Source of the DNA: a bacterium
GTDB taxonomy: Bacteria > Verrucomicrobiota > Verrucomicrobiia > Limisphaerales > J093
Length of the DNA stretch: 13,602 bases
Assembly: GCA_021784265.1 (NCBI GenBank)
Contig: JAJXTA010000016.1
Coordinates: forward strand, 1-13,602
Direction: 5' to 3'
Part shown: positions 6,618-13,602 of the stretch, in pieces
Layout: each line of letters starts with the position of its first letter
How positions within the stretch are numbered: position 1 is the stretch's first letter
The notes under the pieces: generated by a model
What the model was told of the DNA's origin: nothing
Database searches by the model: none
Seen by the model: only the letters and a program-made list of their open reading frames with translations
Translations under genes and position numbers: made by a program

Positions 6618-7909
6618 GACCGGTCGAAGAGGTCGTGGTCTGGCCAGCGCTGGACCGCTGCGGCCGCCCGGTGCAAGGCGGGGTCAATGGCGCCGTCCGG
6701 AAGGCGTGGATCCTCCGACCGTTGGTTGAACAACACGACCCAGCTCAACCCGTCCCAGCGGCGGACCAACAGGCTGTAGGTCCCGGGCAGACTCCCGTTG
6801 TGCCAGTAGTTGGCCTCGCCGGCCTTCCCCACCGGGCGCACCAGCCAGCCGCAACCGTAATAGTGGTCCTGCACCCGGCCGTCAGGCTGGCGCGCGACCG
6901 GGGCCGGGGGCGGCGCGTACATCGACTGGAAGGTCGCGGCTCCCAGCAAGGCGCCACGTGCCCGATTCTCGAGCGCGGAGGCGAAACGCGCCAAGTCCAC
7001 CGCCGAGGCCAGCCACCCGCCATGCGCGTCCATGGATTCCAGGCAGAACGAGCCGTAGGGCTCCGCCACGAGCCCAGGCTGGTCGGCGAAGACGCTCGGG
7101 CGTTGACTGGGTTGGCGCGTGCAGTAGCAGACCTCCCCCGGCGCGCGGGCGGAGCGGAGCGAGGCCCCCAGCCGCATGCGCGTGATACCGGCCGGGCCGA
7201 GGACCGCCTCCCGCACGAAACCGTCGTACGACCGACCGGTCACCTGCTCGATGACGCGCCCGAGCACGCAGTAACCGAAATTCGAGTAAGCAAACCGGGT
7301 CCCGGGGTCGAAGTCCAAACGCTGCCCGAGCATGTAACGGATAATGTCCAGGGGCCGGGGCGGCGAAGGAACCCCAAGGGCGGCGGCGATCTCGCGTGAC
7401 TGGAACATGGGATCCGGACTCCGGTCTCGATCCCAGCCGCCGGTATGCGCGAGCAGTTGCTGCACGGTGATCGACCGCAGCCGCGCATCCGGCGTTTTGC
7501 CCGACGCCACCCAGGGCGGAGGCGATACCAGGTCGAACACGCGGGTCGCGAGGCTCAACTTGCCCGCCTCGACCAGGTGGAGCACGGCGACGGCGGTAAT
7601 GGGCTTGGTGAGGCTGGCGATGCGGAACAGCGACTCGGCCTTCACTGCCCCCACATCCTCGGACCCGGCCGAGCCGTAGCCCCGCACGTACACCAAACGG
7701 CGGTCTTTCACCACCGCCAAGGCGCCCCCGGGCACCTTGCGCCGCTGCATGAACTCCTCCATCACCCGGTCGAACGGGGCGAACCGAGCGTCCGCCGTCC
7801 CGCTACCGACCGTGCTCGCGGCCAAGGCGGCCGGCAAGAGCTGCCGGAGGAAGCCGCGCCGGCTCACTTGGGGCGGGCGATGGCAACGAGGGCGTTCGAC
7901 CGCGTTCAT
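6614..7909 (-). CDS. Tat-exported serine hydrolase of the beta-lactamase (class C/penicillin-binding) family
   Basis: Started at the ATG at 7909, this is a 431-residue protein. An upstream in-frame TTG at 7939 is less likely. A twin-arginine signal, SRRGFLRQLLPAALAAS, lies close to the N-terminus. The active-site motifs of the family are all present: SLTK (about residues 99-102, nucleophile Ser plus Lys), YSN (208-210) and HNGSLPGT (370-377, with H-x-G replacing the K-T-G of true beta-lactamases). VQQLLAHTGGW (149-159) is the usual 'LLTHTSG' region. Such enzymes include esterases, D-amino-acid peptidases and transesterases; the HxG form is common in esterase-like members, so antibiotic resistance should not be assumed. 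The product is predicted to be periplasmic. It is the first gene of a probable operon and overlaps the GDPD start by 4 bp, which indicates translational coupling. Confidence 0.9.
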   Translation of the reverse strand: MNAVERPRCHRPPQVSRRGFLRQLLPAALAASTVGSGTADARFAPFDRVMEEFMQRRKVPGGALAVVKDRRLVYVRGYGSAGSEDVGAVKAESLFRIASLTKPITAVAVLHLVEAGKLSLATRVFDLVSPPPWVASGKTPDARLRSITVQQLLAHTGGWDRDRSPDPMFQSREIAAALGVPSPPRPLDIIRYMLGQRLDFDPGTRFAYSNFGYCVLGRVIEQVTGRSYDGFVREAVLGPAGITRMRLGASLRSARAPGEVCYCTRQPSQRPSVFADQPGLVAEPYGSFCLESMDAHGGWLASAVDLARFASALENRARGALLGAATFQSMYAPPPAPVARQPDGRVQDHYYGCGWLVRPVGKAGEANYWHNGSLPGTYSLLVRRWDGLSWVVLFNQRSEDPRLPDGAIDPALHRAAAAVQRWPDHDLFDRS

Positions 7910-8030
7910 CGCCCCGAGCTTGGCGGAAGCCGGCCGCAATAGCGAGGCTGCGTTTGCGGCGGCTGGGCAAGCTGCTCACCCCGCCCGCCTGCGCGTACCG
8001 CCGCAACAACTCCAGATCGCTCACCGTCAT
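7905..8030 (-). pseudogene. Possible N-terminal remnant of an ECF sigma factor
   Basis: From the ATG at 8030 the minus strand reads MTVSDLELLRRYAQAG, which looks like the start of verrucomicrobial ECF sigma factors ('DLELLRRYAxxGSExAF'). About eight residues later, RRKRSLAIAAGFRQARGDE resembles the following family block 'RRHxDLVYSAALRQARGDE' in register; from memory of the family about half the positions agree. The frame then runs into the start of the serine hydrolase gene (ATG at 7909) in another reading frame, with no further sigma-like sequence. This suggests a truncated, decayed copy. The match is from memory and short, so chance similarity cannot be excluded. Confidence 0.35.
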
Positions 8031-8202
8031 GTCCACAGCTAGATCGCCGCGAGCCGACCGACTCCGACGCCAGTCCGCCAACCGCGAGGCTGGCGGCCCG
8101 GGCGGTCCGTCCGCGCGCCCGCAGGTGGTGCGGAAAAAGGCTTTCCTTCCCGCCACCGTGGCTTAGGCTCCCACCCGAATCCGTTTGAACGTGTTGAACT
8201 CT
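8031..8202. other. Remainder of the divergent intergenic region between serine hydrolase and ThuA genes
   Basis: The two flanking genes point away from each other, so at least one promoter is expected between 7910 and 8202, but no good pair of -35/-10 hexamers was found on either strand. Small inverted repeats are visible. CCGCCA/TGGCGG lies at 8075-8096 with a 10-nt loop. A composite hairpin at 8124-8157 has GGTGG/CCACC outside and GGAAA/TTTCC inside, and would sit just ahead of the ThuA gene. Their role is unknown. Confidence 0.45.
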
Positions 8203-9105
8203 ATGAAAGCTCAAAGACTGTTGTCCGGCCTAACGCTGCTTTGCCTCGCCGCTTGCACCCCCACCCTGCTGGCCCCTGCCCACGCCCAGGAGACCAAGAA
8301 GATCCTGTTCTTCTCGAAATCCTCCGGCTTCGAACATTCCGCCATTCGCGAGGTCGATGGCCAGCCGAGCTACGCGGCAAAGGTGCTGAAGGAGCTGGGG
8401 GCCAAACACCATTTCGACTTTACCTTCAGCAAGGACGGCAGCCTGTTCACGCCGGAGTACCTGGCCAAGTTCGACGCCTTTTTCTTCTACACCACCGGCG
8501 ACCTCACCACAGTCGGTACGGACAAGAACCCGGCCATGACCAAGGAGGGTAAAGCCGCGTTTCTGGAGGCGATTCACAACGGCAAGGGCTTCATCGGCAC
8601 GCACAGCGCCACCGACACCTTCCATTCGCCGGGCGACCACCGCTACCAGAACGACGGGGAGAACGCCGACCCCTATGTGAAGATGATTGGCGCCGAATTC
8701 ATCGTGCACGGGGCCCAACAACCGTCCCACATGCTGATTGCCGATCCGAGCTTCCCGGGCATGAACGCCGTGCCCCAGGACTTTGGGCCGCGGGAAGAAT
8801 GGTATTCCCTGAAGGATTTTGCCGCCAACCTCCACGTCCTCCTGATCCAGGAGACCGCGGGGATGAAGGGGTTGATGTATCAACGCCCGCCCTATCCGGC
8901 CACTTGGGCCCGCATGTATGGCCAGGGCCGCGTCTTCTACACCAACATGGGCCATCGCGAGGATGTCTGGGACAACCCCGTCTTTCAGGCGGTCTTGGTG
9001 GGCGGGATCAATTGGGCGGTCGGCAATGTCGAGGCGGATGTGACGCCGAACATCGACCGGGTGACGCCCAAGGCGAACGAGCTGCCCCCGGCCCCCGAGA
9101 AGTAG
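8203..9105 (+). CDS. ThuA-domain lipoprotein (trehalose-utilisation-like family)
   Basis: The ATG at 8203 was chosen over in-frame TTG/GTG codons from 8185 because it gives a compact signal peptide. The 300-residue product begins with a hydrophobic stretch ending in LAAC (lipobox, C18), so it is probably a lipoprotein; AHA before Q29 offers an alternative signal-peptidase I site. The mature part is a single ThuA domain: KKILFFSKSSGFEH (32-45), the 'FFFYTTGDLT' strand (93-102), GFIGTHSATDTFH (129-141), EEWYSL (198-203) and GRVFYTNMGHREDVW (242-256). ThuA proteins have a glutamine-amidotransferase-like fold and were linked to disaccharide use in rhizobia; most exported members in this bacterial group have no proven reaction. 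The gene is transcribed towards the DUF1501 gene with only 82 bp between the stops. No Shine-Dalgarno site is seen. Confidence 0.88.
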   Translation: MKAQRLLSGLTLLCLAACTPTLLAPAHAQETKKILFFSKSSGFEHSAIREVDGQPSYAAKVLKELGAKHHFDFTFSKDGSLFTPEYLAKFDAFFFYTTGDLTTVGTDKNPAMTKEGKAAFLEAIHNGKGFIGTHSATDTFHSPGDHRYQNDGENADPYVKMIGAEFIVHGAQQPSHMLIADPSFPGMNAVPQDFGPREEWYSLKDFAANLHVLLIQETAGMKGLMYQRPPYPATWARMYGQGRVFYTNMGHREDVWDNPVFQAVLVGGINWAVGNVEADVTPNIDRVTPKANELPPAPEK

Positions 9106-9118
9106 GGCCGCGGGCGGT

Positions 9119-9189
9119 GGGCTGGCCGCTCCCGCAGTGGCCAGCCCTCGAGGCAGGACCGCGCCGCAACGCATGGTCCTGGGGCGCCT
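9119..9189. terminator. Tandem hairpins between convergent genes, likely bidirectional transcription end
   Basis: GGGCTGGCCGCT (9119-9130) pairs with AGTGGCCAGCCC (9136-9147) to give a 12-bp stem, with one G-U pair and a 5-nt loop, 13 bp after the ThuA stop. A second structure, AGGCAGGACC (9151-9160) with GGTCCT (9175-9180) and GCCT (9186-9189), reaches into the DUF1501 stop codon. Neither has a T-tract, so termination would rely on the strong stems or on Rho. Confidence 0.5.
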
Positions 9190-10633
9190 AGGCCAGGAGT
9201 GCCTTGACCACCTGCCCCGCCACGTCCGTAAGCCGAAAATCACGCCCCTCGAAGCGGTAGGTGAAGCGGGTGTGGTCGATGCCCAGGCAATAGAGCATGG
9301 TGGCGTGGAAGTCGTGAACAGGGACCGGGTCGTTGGTGATGTTGTAGGCGAAGTCATCGGTCGCGCCTAACACCATGCCGGGCTTGATCCCGCCACCCGC
9401 CATCCAGAGGGAGAAACAGCGCGGATGATGGTCTCGCCCGAAACTGGTTTTGCTGATTTGCCCCTGGCTGTAGGTGGTCCGGCCGAACTCGCCGCCCCAG
9501 ATGACCAAGGTGTCCTTTAACAACCCACGCTGCTTCAGGTCCAGGATCAACGCGGCGGAGGCCTGATCGGTCAGTTGAGTCTGTTTGCGGATTTGGTTGG
9601 GCAGATCCCCGTGGTGGTCCCAGTCGCGGTGGCAGAGCTGGATGAAACGCACGCCGCGCTCCGCCAAGCGACGGGCCAACAAGCAGTTGTTGGCGAAGGA
9701 GGCCTTCCCCGGCTCGGCACCGTAGAGGGCAAGGGTGGCGGCGGATTCCTTGGAAAGGTCCATCAGCTCAGGCACGCTGGTCTGCATGCGAAAGGCCAGC
9801 TCGTAGTTTTCAATCTGGGTGTTGATCTCCGGGTCACCCAAGCGGCTGAGGCTGAAGCGATTGAGGGCCTGCACCGAGTCCAACCACTGACGCCGGGCCT
9901 TGAGGCTGAAGCCCGGCGGATTGGAGACATAGAGGACGGCGTCCCCCTGACTGCGGAACTGCACCCCCTGGTAACTGCCGGGCAGAAAACCGTTGCCCCA
10001 GTAGCGCGCCTGCAACGGTTGTCCTCCACCCCCGGACACCAGGACCACGAAGGCGGGTAGATCCTCGTTGTCACTCCCCAACCCGTAGGCCAGCCACGCC
10101 CCCATCGTGGGCCGCCCCGGCTGCTGGTTACCAGTGCCGAAAAACGTGACCGCCGGGTCGTGGTTGATCGGGTCGGTCGTCATGGAGCGGATCAGGGCAA
10201 TCTGATCGGCGATCTTCCCTGTGTGCGGCAGCAGCTCGGAGAGTTGGAGGCCCGATTTGCCATGGGGCTTGAAGGCGAAGGGCGAGCCGACCACCAAGAG
10301 CTCCTGCTGGCCGCTGGTCATGCCGGTGATCCGCTGCCCCATCCGCACGCTCGCCGGCAGCTCCGTCCCCGTCAGGTCTTTGAGTTTGGGCTTGGGGTCG
10401 AACAGATCGATGTGGGATGGCGCCCCGGACATGAAGAGGTAGATGACCCGCTTGGCGCGCGGCGCAAAATGGAGCGTCTTCAGCGCCCCCTTGGTCTGGA
10501 GGCGCGGAGCGGCGGCGCCCAGCAAGCCCGGGTTGAGCAGGCTCGACAGGGCCAGAGCGCCCAAGCCGGTGGTGCTCCGGGTCAGAAAGGCCCGGCGCGT
10601 GAGCAGGTGGTTGAACGATTCAGCGGTGGTCAT
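9188..10633 (-). CDS. Tat-exported DUF1501 family protein (alkaline-phosphatase/sulfatase-like fold)
   Basis: This is a 481-residue protein. A twin-arginine signal, LTRRAFLTRSTTGLGALALS (residues 11-30), predicts Tat export as a folded protein. The rest is one DUF1501 domain. It has RVIYLFMSGAPSHIDLFDPK (62-81), INHDPAVTFFGTG (156-168), GRPTMGAWLAYGLG (173-186), RDWDHHG (336-342), LVIWGGEFGRT (376-386), GRDHHP (399-404) and VHDFHATML (439-447). These His/Asp-rich blocks lie where the alkaline-phosphatase superfamily binds metals, though no DUF1501 substrate is established. GGAGG lies 12 nt before the ATG, one of the few Shine-Dalgarno-like sites in the window. It starts 28 bp after the stop of the PSD1 gene, and this gene order is very common in Planctomycetota and Verrucomicrobiota, where the pair often sits near glycan-degradation genes. 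Confidence 0.93.
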   Translation of the reverse strand: MTTAESFNHLLTRRAFLTRSTTGLGALALSSLLNPGLLGAAAPRLQTKGALKTLHFAPRAKRVIYLFMSGAPSHIDLFDPKPKLKDLTGTELPASVRMGQRITGMTSGQQELLVVGSPFAFKPHGKSGLQLSELLPHTGKIADQIALIRSMTTDPINHDPAVTFFGTGNQQPGRPTMGAWLAYGLGSDNEDLPAFVVLVSGGGGQPLQARYWGNGFLPGSYQGVQFRSQGDAVLYVSNPPGFSLKARRQWLDSVQALNRFSLSRLGDPEINTQIENYELAFRMQTSVPELMDLSKESAATLALYGAEPGKASFANNCLLARRLAERGVRFIQLCHRDWDHHGDLPNQIRKQTQLTDQASAALILDLKQRGLLKDTLVIWGGEFGRTTYSQGQISKTSFGRDHHPRCFSLWMAGGGIKPGMVLGATDDFAYNITNDPVPVHDFHATMLYCLGIDHTRFTYRFEGRDFRLTDVAGQVVKALLA

Positions 10634-10661
10634 GGTGGGTTAGCGCCTCCAATTGAGGCAC

Positions 10662-13602
10662 TCAATTCGAGATGGTTTCGTTCAGGTTCAGCACCAGGCT
10701 GGCGACCGTCGTGAGGGCGGCCAACTCCGCCGCGTGGGCGGCCTTAGGCCGGGGCGACTCACCAACCGCCAGCAGCGCGCTGGCGCTGGCAGGGTCCGCC
10801 TGGAGGCGAGTCAGTTGCTGTTCATACGTCCGCCGCAGGATCGCGAGTTCGGCTGGGGCCGGCGGGCGGGCCAAGGCGAGCCGAAACGCGCGCACCAACC
10901 GATGGTCGAGGTTCGTCGGTTCGTCCGCCAAGACGCGCTGGGCCAAGGCGCGGGCGGCCTCCACATAGACCGGGTCATCCATCAAAACCAGCGACTGGAG
11001 CGGGGTCTCGGTCTCCTGGCGCAGAAACGTGCAGACCTCGCGGTTCGGAGCATCAAACAGCGCGAACGATGGATAGTGAGCCGACCGCCGCCAGAACACG
11101 TAAAGCCCACGCCGATAAAGACTGGGCCCGTGATCCTGCACGTATTGAGCGTCGGTCCCGTCCCAGATGCCCGGTGGCTGATAGGGTTTAACGCTCGGGC
11201 CCCCGATCCGCGGGTTGAGCAGACCGCTGATGGCCAGGGCGTTGTCGCGGACGAATTCGGCCGCCAACCGGTGGCGCGGCCCACGGCTCAGGAGCCGGTT
11301 GTCCGGATCCCGCGCCCGTCGCTCCGGGCTCACCGCCGCCGTTTGGCGATAGGTGGCGCTGGTGACCATCAGGCGAATCAATTCTTTGGTGTCCCAGGGC
11401 CTGACCTGCCGCCGCTCACGGCGCCAGCCCGAGCCGACGCGGGCGAGGATCGGCCCGCCATCGCGGAACTGGCAGGCCAGCCAGTCTAAAAGCTCAGGGT
11501 GACTGGGCCACTCCCCTTGCGAGCCGAAATCGTTGACCGTCTTGACGATCCCGGTCCCGAAGAACAGTTGCCAGTAACGGTTGACGGTAACCCGGGCGGT
11601 GAGCGGCTGATTAGTCGCCACCAGCCAACGGGCCAGCGCCAGCCGGTCCGGCGGACGGCCTGAGGGTAGCGGCGGCAAGAAGGCCGGCACGCCGGGAAAG
11701 ACCCGTTCCCCGGGCTGGCGGAAGTCGCCCCGGATCAGCACGTGCGTTTCTCGCGGCGTGGGCATCTCCGCCATGACCATCGTGGTTGGGATAGCGTTCT
11801 CCAGTTCCTCCTTCGCCGCGCGGGCTCGCGCCAGCGCCGCCTGAGAACGGATCAGGTCGATCGCATAGTGCTCGCGGAAGAACCGTCGCAGGTCGCTTTC
11901 CTGCTCGCTGGTCCGCTGGCCGCCGGTCTTGGCGACAATGGGCAGATAGCCTGCCAGGGCGCGCTGCCGCGCCTCTTCCGCGCTGAGGACCCGATTATAC
12001 CAGCGGAAGTCCGCGAGCCGGCCTTCCAGGCGGGCTTGGGTGCTACGGGCACCGATCTGGATCGGCTCGGTCGTGGCGATCGAACCACTCAGCGTATCTT
12101 CCTGGAGTTCGACCGGCCGTGCCTCGCCCTCAACGTAGAGCCGCACCCCGGCGGCCTTGCCCGAACCGTCGTAGCTGGCCAGCAAATAGAGCCACTGCTT
12201 CAGGGGTAACGCGTCTTTGGTGCGCACCCGAACGGCGTTGGTGCCCGTCGTGTTCACCAGTGCCAGTTCCAGGCGCCCGTCGGTGACGGACCATGCCCAG
12301 CCGCGGGCACCCGGCTCGGGCCCCGTCTGGCTCGCCAAAGCGCCGTTGCCCGACTCTAACCTCGCCCAGACGGCGAGGCTGAAGCGGTTGGTTCGGTCGA
12401 TGGCCCCCAGCGGCTTCACCTCGAGGAAGGTGTGGCCGTCCAAGGCGAGCGCTTTGCCCCAGCGCCCATCGGCAAACACCGCCCGGTTGGTTCTTCCCAT
12501 CACCGTAGCGGCCGCCCCTGGCACGGACGCCGGCGGTGAGGCTCCAGCCACGGGGCGCAGCACCTCCAACCGACCGTCAAAACTGGCCACGGCCAGCAGC
12601 CCGGCTTCGTCCGGCGCTGGCGGCGGCTTGCCGTTCGTCAGCCGCTCCCACTTCTCCTGTGCCTCGCCCAGCTCATTCTCCCGGTCGCGCAAGGTCTTCT
12701 CCGCGTCCCGCAGCGCAAAGTCACGCTCGACATAGAGCCGGGCCTGCTCCGGACTGGGCACCGCCAGCCGCGGCGGCGGATTGTCCGTGCGGATGCGGTC
12801 CAGCCCTTTCTCCGGCACGCTGTGGAAGAAGGCATAGAACTGGTAGAACTCCTTCTGGGTCAGCAGATCGAACTTGTGGTCGTGGCACTCGGCGCAACCC
12901 ACGGTGAGACCCAGCCACACCGTCCCGGTCGTATCCACGCGATCGACCGCGTACTTGGTCAGGTACTCGTCCGGATCGGCCCCGCCCTCGTCGGTGGTCA
13001 TGTTATTGCGGTTGAACCCGCTGGCGATTTGCTGCGCGACCGTGGCGTGCGGCAGGAGGTCCCCGGCCACTTGGTCGATGGTGAATTGGTCAAAGGGCAG
13101 GTCGTCGTTGAAGGCCCGGATCACCCAATCGCGCCACAGCCACATGAAACGGATGCCATCGAAGTGGTAGCCGCTCGTATCGGCATACCGCGCCAAATCG
13201 AGCCAATTCACCGCCATCCGCTCCCCGAAGTGGGCCGAAGCCAGCAGGCGATCCACCACTTTCTCGTAAGCCGCGGGAGTCTTGTCCGCCAGGTAGGCAT
13301 CCACCTCTTCGACCGTGGGGGGCAAGCCGGTGAGGTCCAAGGAGACCCGCCGGATCAGCGTCGTACGGTCGGCTTCTGGCGCGGGGGCCAACCCCTTGGC
13401 TTCCAGCCGGGCCAACACGAAGCGGTCAATGGGATTGCGCGGCCAGCGCTTGTCTTCCACCGCCGGCAGCGTGGGGCGCTCGGGCACAAGGTAGGCCCAG
13501 TGCTCCTTCCAGGGGGCGCCTCCCGCCACCCAGCGCCGGAGCAGGCCGATCTGTTCGGGCGTCAACCGCTTGCCGCTCTCCGGCGGCGGCATGTGGTCTT
13601 CC
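10662..13602 (-). CDS. PSD1-type protein (PSCyt1 tail, DUF1549, LamG-like, DUF1553), 5' end cut off by the window
   Basis: The reading frame is open to the right edge. Residues before the internal ATG at 13592 read EDH-MPPPESGKRLTPEQI, the end of a PSCyt1 cytochrome-like domain, so the true start is outside. Counting from that ATG: DUF1549 (PSCyt2) spans about 50-260 and contains GCAECHDHKFD (232-242), a CxxCH haem-attachment-type motif. A charged helical stretch (285-320) follows, then a LamG/concanavalin-like carbohydrate-binding-type domain (about 335-545). DUF1553 (PSD1, about 625-890) has ARVTVNRYWQLFFGTGIV (666-683) and TSATYRQ (744-750). The end, VASLVLNLNETISN, is the usual C-terminus. 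Such proteins are thought to be exported haem proteins; their reaction is unknown. About 21 residues near 712-732 look inserted relative to the usual family spacing. It is the upstream member of an operon with the DUF1501 gene. Confidence 0.93.
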   Translation of the reverse strand, partial: EDHMPPPESGKRLTPEQIGLLRRWVAGGAPWKEHWAYLVPERPTLPAVEDKRWPRNPIDRFVLARLEAKGLAPAPEADRTTLIRRVSLDLTGLPPTVEEVDAYLADKTPAAYEKVVDRLLASAHFGERMAVNWLDLARYADTSGYHFDGIRFMWLWRDWVIRAFNDDLPFDQFTIDQVAGDLLPHATVAQQIASGFNRNNMTTDEGGADPDEYLTKYAVDRVDTTGTVWLGLTVGCAECHDHKFDLLTQKEFYQFYAFFHSVPEKGLDRIRTDNPPPRLAVPSPEQARLYVERDFALRDAEKTLRDRENELGEAQEKWERLTNGKPPPAPDEAGLLAVASFDGRLEVLRPVAGASPPASVPGAAATVMGRTNRAVFADGRWGKALALDGHTFLEVKPLGAIDRTNRFSLAVWARLESGNGALASQTGPEPGARGWAWSVTDGRLELALVNTTGTNAVRVRTKDALPLKQWLYLLASYDGSGKAAGVRLYVEGEARPVELQEDTLSGSIATTEPIQIGARSTQARLEGRLADFRWYNRVLSAEEARQRALAGYLPIVAKTGGQRTSEQESDLRRFFREHYAIDLIRSQAALARARAAKEELENAIPTTMVMAEMPTPRETHVLIRGDFRQPGERVFPGVPAFLPPLPSGRPPDRLALARWLVATNQPLTARVTVNRYWQLFFGTGIVKTVNDFGSQGEWPSHPELLDWLACQFRDGGPILARVGSGWRRERRQVRPWDTKELIRLMVTSATYRQTAAVSPERRARDPDNRLLSRGPRHRLAAEFVRDNALAISGLLNPRIGGPSVKPYQPPGIWDGTDAQYVQDHGPSLYRRGLYVFWRRSAHYPSFALFDAPNREVCTFLRQETETPLQSLVLMDDPVYVEAARALAQRVLADEPTNLDHRLVRAFRLALARPPAPAELAILRRTYEQQLTRLQADPASASALLAVGESPRPKAAHAAELAALTTVASLVLNLNETISN

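Noticed and set aside
6386..7399. 337-codon plus-strand frame opposite the serine hydrolase
   Set aside because: The minus strand carries SxxK, YSN and HxG in the right order and spacing; the antisense frame shows no domain.
6614..7909. Reading the serine hydrolase as an antibiotic-resistance beta-lactamase
   Set aside because: The third motif is H-N-G, not K-T-G, and the neighbours are lipid-type hydrolases; an esterase or peptidase role is more likely.
8230..9357. 375-codon minus-strand frame opposite the ThuA gene
   Set aside because: The plus strand carries a signal peptide and all ThuA motifs, so this frame is a shadow; it also overlaps the end of the DUF1501 gene.
13592..13602. ATG at 13592 as the true start of the PSD1 gene
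   Set aside because: The codons before it read E-D-H and, with MPPPE, form the conserved end of the PSCyt1 domain, so the gene continues past the right edge.

Overview
This is a GC-rich window (roughly 65% by eye) from a bacterium, most likely of the PVC group and probably Verrucomicrobiota. The evidence is the protein content: a DUF1549/DUF1553 'PSD1' cytochrome-like protein paired with a Tat-exported DUF1501 protein, a ThuA-domain lipoprotein, and an eight-repeat PQQ-type propeller. Few genes have a Shine-Dalgarno site. The taxon is inferred from gene families, not from a marker gene. Nine protein genes are supported, all complete except the two cut by the window ends. No tRNA, rRNA, CRISPR array or insertion sequence was found.

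Left block (1-3025, all minus strand): a PQQ-type beta-propeller, a HemN/HemW-like radical SAM enzyme and a chorismate-lyase-like protein (cut by the left edge) follow one another with gaps of 30 and 14 bp. They look like the start of an operon that continues beyond base 1. The pair of a chorismate-lyase-like enzyme and a non-canonical HemN-like radical SAM enzyme suggests a specialised aromatic or cofactor pathway, not housekeeping haem synthesis.

Spacer 3026-3408: an AT-rich island carries promoter-like sequences, followed by a very GC-rich non-coding stretch and a perfect 40-bp palindrome at 3326-3365. This is the most unusual non-coding structure in the window.

Middle block (3409-7909, all minus): a Tat-exported serine beta-lactamase-family hydrolase overlaps by 4 bp (TTGA) a glycerophosphodiester phosphodiesterase fused to HEAT-like repeats. 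After 122 bp comes a secreted phospholipase B/C45-type Ntn hydrolase. All three are predicted to be exported or membrane-anchored. Together they could strip acyl chains and then head groups from lipids outside the cytoplasm.

Spacer 7910-8202 is a divergent intergenic region. On its minus strand it holds what looks like the N-terminal remnant of an ECF sigma factor, running into the start of the serine hydrolase.

Right block (8203-13602): the ThuA-domain lipoprotein is on the plus strand. It converges on a two-gene minus-strand operon, PSD1 (cut by the right edge) then DUF1501. Strong hairpins lie between the two convergent stops. PSD1/DUF1501 pairs and ThuA proteins are abundant in Planctomycetota and Verrucomicrobiota and are usually associated with complex-glycan utilisation, but their biochemical roles are largely unproven.
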